Positions 38,631 through 47,337 of a DNA stretch of 64,000 nt are shown here, in pieces. Each line of letters begins with the position of its first letter. Position 1 is the stretch's first letter. The translations under genes were made by a program, and so were the position numbers. This stretch comes from Brucella sp. BE17 (lineage in GTDB: Bacteria; Pseudomonadota; Alphaproteobacteria; Rhizobiales; Rhizobiaceae): positions 744,001 to 808,000 of the forward strand of contig NZ_CP154468.1 of assembly GCF_039545455.1 (NCBI RefSeq), written 5' to 3'. The notes beneath the pieces were generated by a model that saw nothing but the letters and a program-made list of their open reading frames with translations, ran no database searches and had not been told where the DNA came from.

Positions 38631-38891
38631 ATGCGCAAGGAACTGCCAATCGCCACCGCCCCCAAAGATGGCCGCAAGATCACCGTTGTCTGGACCGACG
38701 ATGACGATCAGCGCAACGAATCGCTCGCGCAATACCGCTCTTTGCAACAGTTGAATGCGGGTGGCGGCCAATGGGACGAGACCGATACCGGCTGGTGGAT
38801 ATTTACCGATAGCAAGACCCAGCGCAAAATAGAGCCGGTTGCTTGGGTTTCGGAAACCGAGGGCGGCGACGACAACGAAGACGATAATTGA
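38631..38891 (+). CDS. Small acidic hypothetical protein
   Basis: 86 aa, no signal or membrane segment. The core reads ELPIATAPKDGRKITVVW with GGGQWDETDTGWWIFTDSKT after it, Trp-rich, then a very acidic tail (GGDDNEDDN). It looks conserved in shape but I do not recognise a named family. It lies alone between the OhrR-like gene and fumC; the upstream ribosome-binding site is weak. Function unknown. Confidence 0.6.
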   Translation: MRKELPIATAPKDGRKITVVWTDDDDQRNESLAQYRSLQQLNAGGGQWDETDTGWWIFTDSKTQRKIEPVAWVSETEGGDDNEDDN

Positions 38892-39022
38892 TCGTCAACG
38901 GTCACTGCGCGTCGATTAAAGTTGAATTGTTTCATCATATTTTGTCAAATGCGATCATTCTGCGCAGCGGTTGCAATGCCGCGCAGATTTTCACGTAGCG
39001 ACGAGACAGCCGGAGATAAAAC

Positions 39023-40414
39023 ATGACCGCCACGCGTACCGAAACAGATACTTTCGGACCGATCGACGTCCCCACGGATCGTTACTGGGGTGCGCAGACG
39101 CAGCGCTCTTTGCAGAATTTCAAGATTGGCGGCGAGCGCCTGCCTTTGCCACTGGTGCATGCACTGGGCGTGGTTAAACGTGCCGCCGCTGAAACAAATA
39201 TTGCACTCGGCAAACTCGATCCCGTGCTGGGTCAGGTCATTGCTGTCGCAGCTTCCGAAGTCATCGAAGGCAAGCTCGACGACCATTTCCCGCTTGTCGT
39301 CTGGCAGACGGGATCCGGCACGCAGTCGAACATGAACGCCAATGAAGTGATCTCCAACCGTGCCATCGAGCTGCTCGGCGGGGAAAAAGGCTCCAAGAAG
39401 CCGGTCCACCCCAATGACCACGTCAATATGAGCCAGTCGTCCAATGACAGCTTTCCCACTGCGATCCACATCGCGACCGCCGTCGAGGCGGTTAACCGCC
39501 TTTATCCCGCTCTTGAGCATCTGACGAGGTCGCTGAAGGTCAAGGAAGAAGCGTTTAAAGACATCATCAAGATCGGTCGCACCCACACACAGGACGCGAC
39601 ACCTATTACGCTCGGTCAGGAATTTTCCGGCTACCGCGTCGCACTCGACTATGCGCGCCAGCGTATCGAACATTCGCTCGCCGACATATTTTTGCTTGCG
39701 CAGGGTGGAACTGCGGTCGGTACCGGTCTGAATGCTCCCAAAGGCTTCGATACCGGCGTTGCCGATGCGGTGAGCGCCATTACAGGCCTGTCCTTCAAGA
39801 CAGCACCCAACAAGTTCGAGGCACTGGCAAGCCACGGTGCGATTGCCAATTTCCATGGAAGCCTCAATGCGCTGGCAGCCGATCTGTTCAAAATCGCCAA
39901 CGATATTCGTTTCCTCGGCTCCGGCCCGCGATCAGGGCTGGGCGAACTGTCGCTGCCGGAAAACGAACCCGGATCGTCAATTATGCCGGGCAAGGTCAAC
40001 CCGACGCAGGCCGAGGCACTGACGATGGTTGCAACGCAGATTTTCGGCAATCATACCGCCGTGACGGTTGCCGCCAGCCAGGGCCATTTCGAACTCAATG
40101 TCTTCAAGCCCGTCATCGCCTATAATGTGCTGCAATCCATCCGTCTGCTGAGCGACGCCATGTTATCCTTTGCCGATCATTGTGTGGAAGGGATCGAGCC
40201 GAACCAATCCCGTATCAAGGAGCTTCTGGATCGTTCGCTGATGCTGGTGACCGCGCTTGCACCGGCCATCGGCTATGACAACGCCGCCAAGATTGCCAAG
40301 ACTGCGCATAAGAACGACACGACCCTGCGCGAGGAAGCCCTGAAAAGCGGCCTTGTCTCCGAAGAAGATTATGATCGTCTTGTTCAAGCAGAACGCATGA
40401 TCGCTCCTGAATAG
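39023..40414 (+). CDS. fumC: Class II fumarate hydratase
   Basis: 463 aa. It interconverts fumarate and L-malate in the citric acid cycle. The superfamily signature [11 protein letters not shown] is present (about residues 318-328), with [14 protein letters not shown] and [11 protein letters not shown], the other two conserved blocks of the active site. Length and motifs exclude aspartase (which has a different TGSGTS.NMN context) with good confidence. GGAG eight bases before the ATG supports the start. Oxygen-stable, iron-free enzyme. Confidence 0.97.
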   Translation: MTATRTETDTFGPIDVPTDRYWGAQTQRSLQNFKIGGERLPLPLVHALGVVKRAAAETNIALGKLDPVLGQVIAVAASEVIEGKLDDHFPLVVWQTGSGTQSNMNANEVISNRAIELLGGEKGSKKPVHPNDHVNMSQSSNDSFPTAIHIATAVEAVNRLYPALEHLTRSLKVKEEAFKDIIKIGRTHTQDATPITLGQEFSGYRVALDYARQRIEHSLADIFLLAQGGTAVGTGLNAPKGFDTGVADAVSAITGLSFKTAPNKFEALASHGAIANFHGSLNALAADLFKIANDIRFLGSGPRSGLGELSLPENEPGSSIMPGKVNPTQAEALTMVATQIFGNHTAVTVAASQGHFELNVFKPVIAYNVLQSIRLLSDAMLSFADHCVEGIEPNQSRIKELLDRSLMLVTALAPAIGYDNAAKIAKTAHKNDTTLREEALKSGLVSEEDYDRLVQAERMIAPE

Positions 40415-40515
40415 TGATTGTTCGTAATTTGGATACAATCTGTCGAGAAGAGTGTCGCTTTTCTTGACAGATTTTAATCGTTAATGGGAGAACCCAGTTC
40501 AATTGGAGATATCCC

Positions 40516-40908
40516 ATGTCCTCTATCAATGCCCCGACCAATGGTGCGGTCACACTCGTTGCCCGTATTCTTCTGACAATCCTGTTTATTCCTTCGGGTT
40601 TCAGCAAGCTGACGGCAATTTCCGGCACCGCCGGTTATTTTGCAAATCTCGGCCTTCCGCTGCCCACCGTCACGGCTGTTATCGTCGGCCTGATTGAATT
40701 CGTCGGCGGTATTGCCGTTCTCATTGGCTTCAAGACGCGCGTTGCAGCCATTCTTCTCGGCCTGTTCACCATCGGTGCGGCTCTTATTGGCCATGCAGTA
40801 CCTTTCGATGAGACCGCATTCTTCAAGAATATGGCCATTGCCGGTGGCTTTTTCGTTCTCACCATGCATGGTGCCGGCAGCATCTCTGTTGATGCCAAGC
40901 GTGCCTGA
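40516..40908 (+). CDS. DoxX family membrane protein
   Basis: 130 aa. Four membrane helices (about residues 15-35, 50-72, 76-96 and 103-120). LARILLTILFIPSGFSKLTAISGTAGYFANLGLP is the DoxX-domain opening, and GLFTIGAALIGHAVPF lies later. Members are inner-membrane proteins connected to redox or thiosulfate functions in some organisms; the role here is unknown. GGAG at 7 bases upstream supports the start. It follows fumC by about 100 bp; a separate promoter is possible. A terminator hairpin follows at 41001. Confidence 0.85.
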   Translation: MSSINAPTNGAVTLVARILLTILFIPSGFSKLTAISGTAGYFANLGLPLPTVTAVIVGLIEFVGGIAVLIGFKTRVAAILLGLFTIGAALIGHAVPFDETAFFKNMAIAGGFFVLTMHGAGSISVDAKRA

Positions 40909-41000
40909 CTGAAACAGATTGGCGTCCAATCACCTGTAATTTTAAGCCTGATCTTACAGGCAATTGACTAATGCAGATTGGAATTCTTTTTAACTTATTG

Positions 41001-41032
41001 AAAAAGCTGCGCTATAAAGCGCAGCTTTTTTT
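41001..41032 (+). terminator. Terminator between doxX and hisG
   Basis: AAAGCTGCGCT (41003-41013), loop ATAA, AGCGCAGCTTT (41018-41028), with flanking A's and a T run to 41032: an 11-bp perfect stem that can serve both strands. The 318-bp gap 40909-41226 also holds GATTGG-CGT-CCAATC (40917-40931) and CCTGTAA/TTACAGG (40933-40970), but no gene. Confidence 0.9.
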
Positions 41033-41226
41033 ATTGGTTGCACAGCATGGATTAAAACTGGCGATGTTGGTCAGGTTCGCTTTTATTCAATCCATCGATA
41101 GTTATGTTTTGAAAATTGCTCAGTTAATCAAGAAACCCTATTTCATCATGTCACTGCTGGCAGAGATATTGGATGAATGCATTTCCTATAAGTGCAGCAT
41201 CGTGGTTGGCTAACAGACTGGCCGTC

Positions 41227-41922
41227 TCACTTTGTGAGGCTCTCGCGGATACGTGCGGCAATCTCAGAAACACCCGGCTTACCACGGCTTGATTTTGCGC
41301 AGACAAGACAGGCCTGCGAGCGCAGGATGATGCCATCTTCCAGAACTTTGAGATGATTGGCATGAAGCGTCGAGCCTGTCGAGGTAATATCCACGATCAT
41401 GTCTGCGGAACCCGCAGCAGGCGCTCCCTCGGTAGCACCCAGACTTTCGACAATGCGATAGACCTGTATGCCGTGCTTTTGCGAGAAAAACTGCTGCGTC
41501 AGCCGCCAGTATTTGGTGGCAATCCGCAAACGGCGACCGTGGCGCTGACGAAAATCCGCCGCCACATCATCGAGATCAGCCATGGTCGTGACATCACGCC
41601 AGACGTCCGGCACAGCCACCACCACATCCGCTTGGCCGAACCCCAGTTCAGCTTCAATTGCCACGCGTTCATCGGCATGCGCCAGCGTTTCGCGCACCAG
41701 ATCTTCGCCCGTCACACCCAGATCGACACTGCCGTAGCCCAGCTCGCGTGCGATCTCGGACGCTGACAGAAACAGAATATCAAGATGGTCATCGCCCTCG
41801 ACCCGTGCGCGGTAATTGCGATTATCTTCCGGCAGGATCACCTTGTATCCGGCCTTTTCCAGAACGGCGAGCGTCTGCTCCTTCAAACGTCCCTTGGAAG
41901 GGAGTGCCAGCGTCACGCTCAT
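41227..41922 (-). CDS. hisG: ATP phosphoribosyltransferase, short form
   Basis: 231 aa, short-form catalytic subunit of the first step of histidine synthesis (ATP + PRPP). Motifs: [13 protein letters not shown] at the start, DLGVTGEDL, and the PRPP site [14 protein letters not shown]. It lacks the C-terminal regulatory domain, so it needs HisZ, encoded directly upstream with a 4-bp overlap. Feedback inhibition by histidine should act through the HisGZ complex. Confidence 0.96.
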   Translation of the reverse strand: MSVTLALPSKGRLKEQTLAVLEKAGYKVILPEDNRNYRARVEGDDHLDILFLSASEIARELGYGSVDLGVTGEDLVRETLAHADERVAIEAELGFGQADVVVAVPDVWRDVTTMADLDDVAADFRQRHGRRLRIATKYWRLTQQFFSQKHGIQVYRIVESLGATEGAPAAGSADMIVDITSTGSTLHANHLKVLEDGIILRSQACLVCAKSSRGKPGVSEIAARIRESLTK

Positions 41923-43061
41923 GATGTTTCTCCCGCCAGGATCTGCAAGCGATCAAGCCAGATGGAAAAGCCAACACCCGGAATAGGCTCGGAGGCACCC
42001 AGCATGGTCAAAAGACGGTCGTAACGGCCACCACCGGCCAGAACCGTATCTTTTTGCGCTTGCGGGTTGCGGATTTCATAGACAAGACCAGTATAATAAT
42101 CGAGTGGTCGTCCGAAAGACGCATCATAAATAAGGTCGCCAGTCGCAATACCCGCATCGGCAATGGCATTCTTGCGCGCCTCGAATTTCTGCAAGACGGC
42201 ATTGAGATCAAGCGCATTATCAGCTGCAAAAGCCCTAAGCGTGATCGCTGCTGAATCAAGCGTTACACGCGTTTCAAGAAACTGGCGCAGCACATCAAGG
42301 GCTGATGACGGAAAGCGCGTGACCGCCAGATCTTCCTTCTCGATCAGACGCCGCGCGATTTCTGCGGGCGTGCGCCCTGCTCCGGGCGATATGCCTGCTT
42401 CGAGCATTTCAATTTCAAGAAGCCGTGCCAGTCCCGCCTCATCGCCTTCACTGACCAGAAGGCCGAGCTTTTCGGGCAATGGATCGCGCCGCTGTGCGCC
42501 GGTCAGCTCATTCAATGCCGCTTCCATGGAATGCGCATCGCCAAAGGCGCGCAACAGCTTCTTGCGCCAGCCCTGCGGCAGGCCCAGCGCCTTGAGAACG
42601 CCGGCAAACACCGATTGGTCGCCCAGCACGATTTCAAGCTTTGCGCCCGGGGCGACCGAATGCACGCAAGCCAGCGCATCAGCGATAGAGCGCGCGTCCG
42701 ATGATGCTTCATCAGGCGCGCCCAGATCCTCGATACCGGCCTGAAGAAATTCGGCGGCACCATCGCGGCGTTGGCGAAACACCTCGCCAAGATAGGCATA
42801 GCGCTTTGGCGTGGCAGCGTTCAGCGCAATATGGTTGCGGCACACGGGAATGGTGAATTCCGGTCTCAGACACAGGCTATCGCCATTCTCGTTTTCGGTC
42901 AGAAAAATCCGGCGGCGCAAATCCTCGCCCGCCATATCCAGAAACGGATCGGCAGGCTGGATCAGCGGAATATCGACCAGTTCCGCCTCACACGCATCAA
43001 GTGTTCCGCGAAGCGCATTGAAAACCGTCGATGGGCGTGTTGCGATCATAGAGGCAATCAC
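41919..43061 (-). CDS. hisZ: ATP phosphoribosyltransferase regulatory subunit
   Basis: 380 aa HisRS-like paralogue lacking the anticodon-binding domain. Class II core motifs are recognisable ([45 protein letters not shown]), but tRNA charging residues are not needed. The start is GTG overlapping the hisS TGA by 4 bp (GTGA), and the gene overlaps hisG by 4 bp, so the three cistrons are translationally coupled. An ATG at 43049 is an alternative. It makes the histidine-sensing complex with HisG. Confidence 0.92.
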   Translation of the reverse strand: MIASMIATRPSTVFNALRGTLDACEAELVDIPLIQPADPFLDMAGEDLRRRIFLTENENGDSLCLRPEFTIPVCRNHIALNAATPKRYAYLGEVFRQRRDGAAEFLQAGIEDLGAPDEASSDARSIADALACVHSVAPGAKLEIVLGDQSVFAGVLKALGLPQGWRKKLLRAFGDAHSMEAALNELTGAQRRDPLPEKLGLLVSEGDEAGLARLLEIEMLEAGISPGAGRTPAEIARRLIEKEDLAVTRFPSSALDVLRQFLETRVTLDSAAITLRAFAADNALDLNAVLQKFEARKNAIADAGIATGDLIYDASFGRPLDYYTGLVYEIRNPQAQKDTVLAGGGRYDRLLTMLGASEPIPGVGFSIWLDRLQILAGETS

Positions 43062-44566
43062 TTTTTGGCTTGAGCGCTATCCTGCGCCTGACTGGCAAGG
43101 ATTTCGCGAACCGCGTCGACAAGGCCGCTTTCACTGACCGTGATCTGCGCCGGGCGGCTTTCGCGCCAGGTCACATTATCCTCGATCTCTGCCGACAGGC
43201 GCTTACCCTCGATCAAATCCTTGATCTGGACTTCACCGGCCTCGCGCTCCTGCGAGCCCTGAATAATGGCACAAGGCGCATTGCGGCGGTCGGCATATTT
43301 CATCTGCGCCTTCATGCCTGAACCACCCACATACATTTCAGCGCGGATGCCAGCCTGCCTGAGATCAGAGACCATTTTCTGATAGCGGCCAAGGCTTTCG
43401 GTATCCTTGTCCATGACCAGCACCACGACCGGGCCGATATTATCGGAAACATCGAGCTTGCCGAGGTTTTTGAGCGCCGTCATCAAACGAGAAACGCCGA
43501 TCGAAAAGCCGGTCGCAGGTACCGGCTCGCCACGGAAGCGCGACACCAGACCGTCATAACGACCACCGCCGCCGACAGAACCGAACACCACCTTCTGGCC
43601 ATCCTCATTGGTAACGTCGAACAAGAGCTCGGCCTCAAAAACCGGGCCGGTATAATATTCAAGTCCACGCACAACCGATGGATCGATTTTGACACGGCCC
43701 TCATAGCCGCCCGCCAAAAACAGCGCCTGCATGTCGGAAAGCTCACGCACGCCTTCCTCACCCTTGGCATTGCCGGCTACGACCAATTGCAGGTTGGCGA
43801 TGGTTTCAGCCCCGGATGCTCCGCCCGCAGCGGTGAAAGCCAAAATCTTTTCGATTGCCTGATCAGGCAATTCTGCACCCTTGGTAAAGTCGCCGCTCTC
43901 ATCAAGTCGGCCCTTGCCCAAGAGAAGGCGGACGCCTTCCTGGCCAAACTTGTCGAGCTTGTCGATAGCGCGCAGCACATTGAGCCGCTTTGCGGCATTG
44001 CCCTCGCCTTCGAGGCCGATTGCATCGAGCACGCCGTCGAGCACCTTGCGGTTGTTGACGCGGATCACATAATCGCCGCGCTGAATACCCAGACGCTCCA
44101 TCGTATCGGCCATCATCATGCACATTTCGGCATCTGCCGAGACATTGGGTGCGCCGACCGTATCGGCATCGAACTGCATGAACTGGCGGAAACGGCCCGG
44201 GCCCGGTTTTTCATTGCGGAAAACCCAGCCGTTGCGATAGCTGCGGTAAGGCTTCGGCAGGCTCTCGAAATTTTCGGCAAAGTAGCGCGCCAGTGGAGCC
44301 GTCAGATCGTAGCGCAGCGACAGCCATTGCTCGTCATCATCCTGGAATGAGAACACGCCCTCATTGGGCCGGTCCTGATCGGGCAGAAATTTGCCAAGCG
44401 CATCGGTGTATTCGATAAGCGGTGTTTCCACCGGCTCGAAACCATAAAGGTCATAGACTTCGCGGATGGTCGCCATCATTTTTTCGGCGGCGCGCAAATC
44501 ATCCGGAACCCGGTCGACAAACCCGCGCGGCAAACGCGCTTTCATCTTGTCCGCTTTATCGGCCAT
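43058..44566 (-). CDS. hisS: Histidyl-tRNA synthetase
   Basis: 502 aa class II synthetase. Motif 2 contains [29 protein letters not shown] and motif 3 [10 protein letters not shown]; the C-terminal anticodon domain follows. About 80 residues longer than the E. coli enzyme, in line with the alphaproteobacterial form. The ATG at 44566 has AGGA four bases upstream. First gene of hisS-hisZ-hisG, separated by about 200 bp of non-coding DNA from the ABC transporter gene. Confidence 0.95.
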   Translation of the reverse strand: MADKADKMKARLPRGFVDRVPDDLRAAEKMMATIREVYDLYGFEPVETPLIEYTDALGKFLPDQDRPNEGVFSFQDDDEQWLSLRYDLTAPLARYFAENFESLPKPYRSYRNGWVFRNEKPGPGRFRQFMQFDADTVGAPNVSADAEMCMMMADTMERLGIQRGDYVIRVNNRKVLDGVLDAIGLEGEGNAAKRLNVLRAIDKLDKFGQEGVRLLLGKGRLDESGDFTKGAELPDQAIEKILAFTAAGGASGAETIANLQLVVAGNAKGEEGVRELSDMQALFLAGGYEGRVKIDPSVVRGLEYYTGPVFEAELLFDVTNEDGQKVVFGSVGGGGRYDGLVSRFRGEPVPATGFSIGVSRLMTALKNLGKLDVSDNIGPVVVLVMDKDTESLGRYQKMVSDLRQAGIRAEMYVGGSGMKAQMKYADRRNAPCAIIQGSQEREAGEVQIKDLIEGKRLSAEIEDNVTWRESRPAQITVSESGLVDAVREILASQAQDSAQAKK

Positions 44567-44764
44567 TTTTCCTGCCTGATTGCTGATTATCCATGGATGC
44601 TGAAGAGGCCAGCAATCCGAATTGCCCGTTTCCTAACCGATCAGCACTGGTGCGGCAAGTGTGCTGGAGCGATTTGATGCTTACATAAGAGCGTTTAGGC
44701 TCATCATCAGGCTCCATGCAATGGTGGCACACGAGCAGACAGGATAATTAAGTTTGATCCCGGA

Positions 44765-46627
44765 CTATTCGGCGGCAATGAGGGGTAAATCGCCTTGCGC
44801 GCCGGTTGCTATCTCGTACGGCATATCGAACTGTACCGGACGCAGCGAAATGTAACCGTTGCGGATATCCAGCACGTGCGAATAAACCTGCGCACCGTTT
44901 TCGAGAAGCGGAAGCTTGTCCTCATGCATGATGCTGATGACGATTGCCTGCGGGCAACGGCTTTTCAAAGCTTCATGAAAGCGCATCTTGGCAGCCGGAT
45001 CGAGTGCACCGGTGGCTTCGTCAAGGAAGATGACCGATGGCTTATGAAGAAGGATACGCGCCAGCACGAGCTTCTGCTTCTGCCCGCCTGAAAGCACCAT
45101 ATCCCATGGCGAACCGTCCGCATCTGCCTCGTTCATGCGCTCGATAAATTCACCGAGCCCCGCTTCATGCAAGACGGCCGCAACGGCAAGATCGCTAAAA
45201 TTATCGGCATCTCCCGGCAGTCCGACAAGCTTTTTCAACGAGACCGAAGGAAATTTGGCTTCCTGTGTCGCATAGAGCACGGAGGCGTTTTGCGGGAAGA
45301 TGATTTCGCCTGCACCGTAAGACCAGAGACCATTCAGCGCCTTGATAAATGAGGTTTTGCCCGAGCCGGATTCACCGCGCATATAGACCCAATCCCCCGC
45401 ACGAATATTGATCACCCCCGAGCGCAGGAACGGCGTTTCGGTGTCAGGCCCCTGCATGAGCGCCAGATTGCGGACCGACAGCCCGAAACGCGGATGCTGC
45501 GTAGCAAAGGCAAAGCGGTTGATGCCGGAGCGGGCATAAAATTGTGCCGGATCGCTCACATTTTCAATCGATTGCGCAAGGCCGGTAACGCGACCTGCAT
45601 TGGCGCGCAAATTGGCGATGGCCGGCATAACCTGAATGAACCATGAGCAGTCATTGATCATGGCCGCGACCAGCTCAGCGCCCGTCACATAATTACGAAA
45701 ATTCACGGCACCACTCATATAGGGAAGCAGGCCCGGTATATAGGCGATAATACGGTTGGAGAGAAAGCCATAGGCCTGCGAAAAGGCCAGATAACTCGCA
45801 TCGAAGCGGTTGAGCTTATGCCACGTTTGATCGACATCCGTGTAAAGACGGTTGTTCACCGATTGCTGAACGGGTTCGCCTTTGGACGCGGAAATCTGGA
45901 AGCTGCGACGCAGAAGCGTGGTCCATTCTCCACGGTAGGAGCCTTCCGCCTGCTGCATGCGCAGGTTCAGCCGCTCAAGACGGCGACCAATCAAGACAGC
46001 TATCAGCGTGCCGAGCGGTACATAAAGCACGATGGCCGCAAAAGCGAGAAACGCGCCGCCATAGGCACCGAACAGTTCCAGCCCCTGAACCTCGGTTGAC
46101 ATTTCAATGAGTTTTTGCCCAACAAAAAAGCCGGACATCAGAACACCAACAATTCCTGTCACCAGACCAATGGCACCACCAGTCATGCCCTTGACCGATT
46201 CCTGCAGGCGCTGATCGACATTATCGATATGATCCTTGCCGCGGCCCTGCTGCAAATGGAAATGCGCGTGGCGTCCGTTCAGCATCGCGCTCGAGAACTG
46301 GTCGTTGAGCCATTTGCGCCATTTGCGATGCAAGGTCGTCGACAGAAAATGCCGCGAGCCGACGAGCATCACGTCCTTGGCAAGCATCAGTGCAATGAGA
46401 ATGCCAGCGTTGGCTGCAATAGCCAGAAGCGGATGCTGCACCGGAGCCGTGTTGACGTTAACGATGGAGTTCATCATCAGGCCGGAGGCCTCGGCCACCC
46501 AGACCGTCGTCTTGCTGACGATTGCTGTCAAAACAAAGATCGCGATGGTTAGCGCCCAGGCTTCTTTCCAGCGGTCCGAAACCCAGTAGGCGCGCATCAG
46601 CCCCCAGAAGGATGTCATTGAAGCCAT
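44765..46627 (-). CDS. COG4178-type ABC transporter (SbmA/BacA-like permease fused to ATPase)
   Basis: About 620 aa. The N-terminal two thirds is an SbmA/BacA-like membrane domain (ABC_membrane_2; about six helices, with WGLMRAYWVSDRWKEAWAL at the start and a charged linker). The C-terminal ATPase has Walker A GESGSGKTSF, signature LSGGQKQKLVLARILL and Walker B VIFLDEATGALD. Proteins of this layout (YddA type; M. tuberculosis Rv1819c) have been linked to uptake of vitamin B12, bleomycin and antimicrobial peptides. The ATG at 46627 is chosen; a TTG at 46684 extends it. It is divergent from B12-riboswitch-controlled metE. Confidence 0.88.
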   Translation of the reverse strand: MASMTSFWGLMRAYWVSDRWKEAWALTIAIFVLTAIVSKTTVWVAEASGLMMNSIVNVNTAPVQHPLLAIAANAGILIALMLAKDVMLVGSRHFLSTTLHRKWRKWLNDQFSSAMLNGRHAHFHLQQGRGKDHIDNVDQRLQESVKGMTGGAIGLVTGIVGVLMSGFFVGQKLIEMSTEVQGLELFGAYGGAFLAFAAIVLYVPLGTLIAVLIGRRLERLNLRMQQAEGSYRGEWTTLLRRSFQISASKGEPVQQSVNNRLYTDVDQTWHKLNRFDASYLAFSQAYGFLSNRIIAYIPGLLPYMSGAVNFRNYVTGAELVAAMINDCSWFIQVMPAIANLRANAGRVTGLAQSIENVSDPAQFYARSGINRFAFATQHPRFGLSVRNLALMQGPDTETPFLRSGVINIRAGDWVYMRGESGSGKTSFIKALNGLWSYGAGEIIFPQNASVLYATQEAKFPSVSLKKLVGLPGDADNFSDLAVAAVLHEAGLGEFIERMNEADADGSPWDMVLSGGQKQKLVLARILLHKPSVIFLDEATGALDPAAKMRFHEALKSRCPQAIVISIMHEDKLPLLENGAQVYSHVLDIRNGYISLRPVQFDMPYEIATGAQGDLPLIAAE

Positions 46628-46964
46628 GGCAGACCGTTCCCCTGTCTGCAGGGTATGCCGATCTGTCTGCCGTATTTGCTTCAATTGATCACCTCGCTCA
46701 AGCCACTGCGATAACGCGCTGTAACATATTGCAACAAAGTGTGCTTAACACAGTATTAATAGTCAATACAAAACGCGAGCACATAAGGGTGAGTTCTATG
46801 CCTGAGAGGGCCAATAGATTGAAAACACTGAGCTATAATAATCACTAATTAACCAAAAAAACTTTCCCGAAAGTCCAGGTTTTCGATGAGTCCATTGTTA
46901 CAGAAAATAAAATTCAAACGATTTGACCTTTCCCTCGCTGCGCAAATCACTTTAACATTTAAAG

Positions 46965-47017
46965 ATATAAAGATTTCTTTATATGATATTGACACGACAT
47001 CAGTTCTCGCTCACACT
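46965..47017 (+). promoter_or_regulatory. Palindromic operator candidate and promoter of metE
   Basis: ATATAAAGA-TT-TCTTTATAT (46965-46984) is a perfect 9-2-9 palindrome. TTGACA follows at 46989-46994, and with a 17-base spacer the hexamer CACACT (47012-47017) could be a weak -10. That places the transcript start near 47024, exactly where the riboswitch begins. A SAM- or SAH-responsive ArsR-type repressor (SahR/SamR) of methionine genes is a candidate ligand-binding factor; this is inference. The 337 bp to the left (46628-46964) hold no supported gene. Confidence 0.6.
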
Positions 47018-47023
47018 AAAGTA

Positions 47024-47219
47024 ATCGTGGTCCTCGCCGCCAATCGGGTGGCGAGGCTAAGAGGGAATCCGGTGCGTTAGGTATTTATATTAAACACAGG
47101 TCCGGAGCTGCCCCCGCAACTGTAAGCGGCGAGCCGACATTCATTTCAAGTCACTGGAATGCGTATTCCGGGAAGGCGAATGAAGGCTTTGACCCGCAAG
47201 CCAGGAGACCTGCCATGAT
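47024..47219 (+). promoter_or_regulatory. Cobalamin (adenosylcobalamin) riboswitch
   Basis: P1 pairs ATCGTGG (47024-47030) with CCATGAT (47213-47219, one G-T). The conserved core is complete: AGAGGGAATCCGGTG, the B12 box GCTGCCCCCGCAACTGTAAG (47107-47126) and the 3' element GCCAGGAGACCTGCC. It lies about 120 bp before metE. When B12 is abundant it should turn off the B12-independent methionine synthase. Confidence 0.97.
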
Positions 47220-47260
47220 GCAGTAACGTCCACGGGCGGGGTGTCCCGATGTGTCGCAGC

Positions 47261-47284
47261 AACCGCGCTTCAGCGGGCGGTTTT
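47261..47284 (+). terminator. Hairpin in the riboswitch expression platform
   Basis: AACCGC (47261-47266) and GCGGTT (47277-47282) enclose a small inner helix, followed by TT. Weak as a terminator; it may act as part of the off state of the cobalamin riboswitch. Confidence 0.5.
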
Positions 47285-47337
47285 GCGTTGCACGCATCCT
47301 AAAGCCCCTGCCCCAACCTGAATCGGGGTAAACAGTC

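Noticed and set aside
38945..39856. 303-codon minus-strand ORF over fumC
   Set aside because: Antisense shadow of fumC, with composition following the third-position GC of fumC.
40971..41213. 80-codon ORF between doxX and hisG
   Set aside because: It runs through a strong intrinsic terminator (41001-41032) and has no good ribosome-binding site.
46886..47080. 64-codon ORF before metE as a leader peptide
   Set aside because: It overlaps the operator candidate, promoter and riboswitch; the non-coding elements explain the region better.
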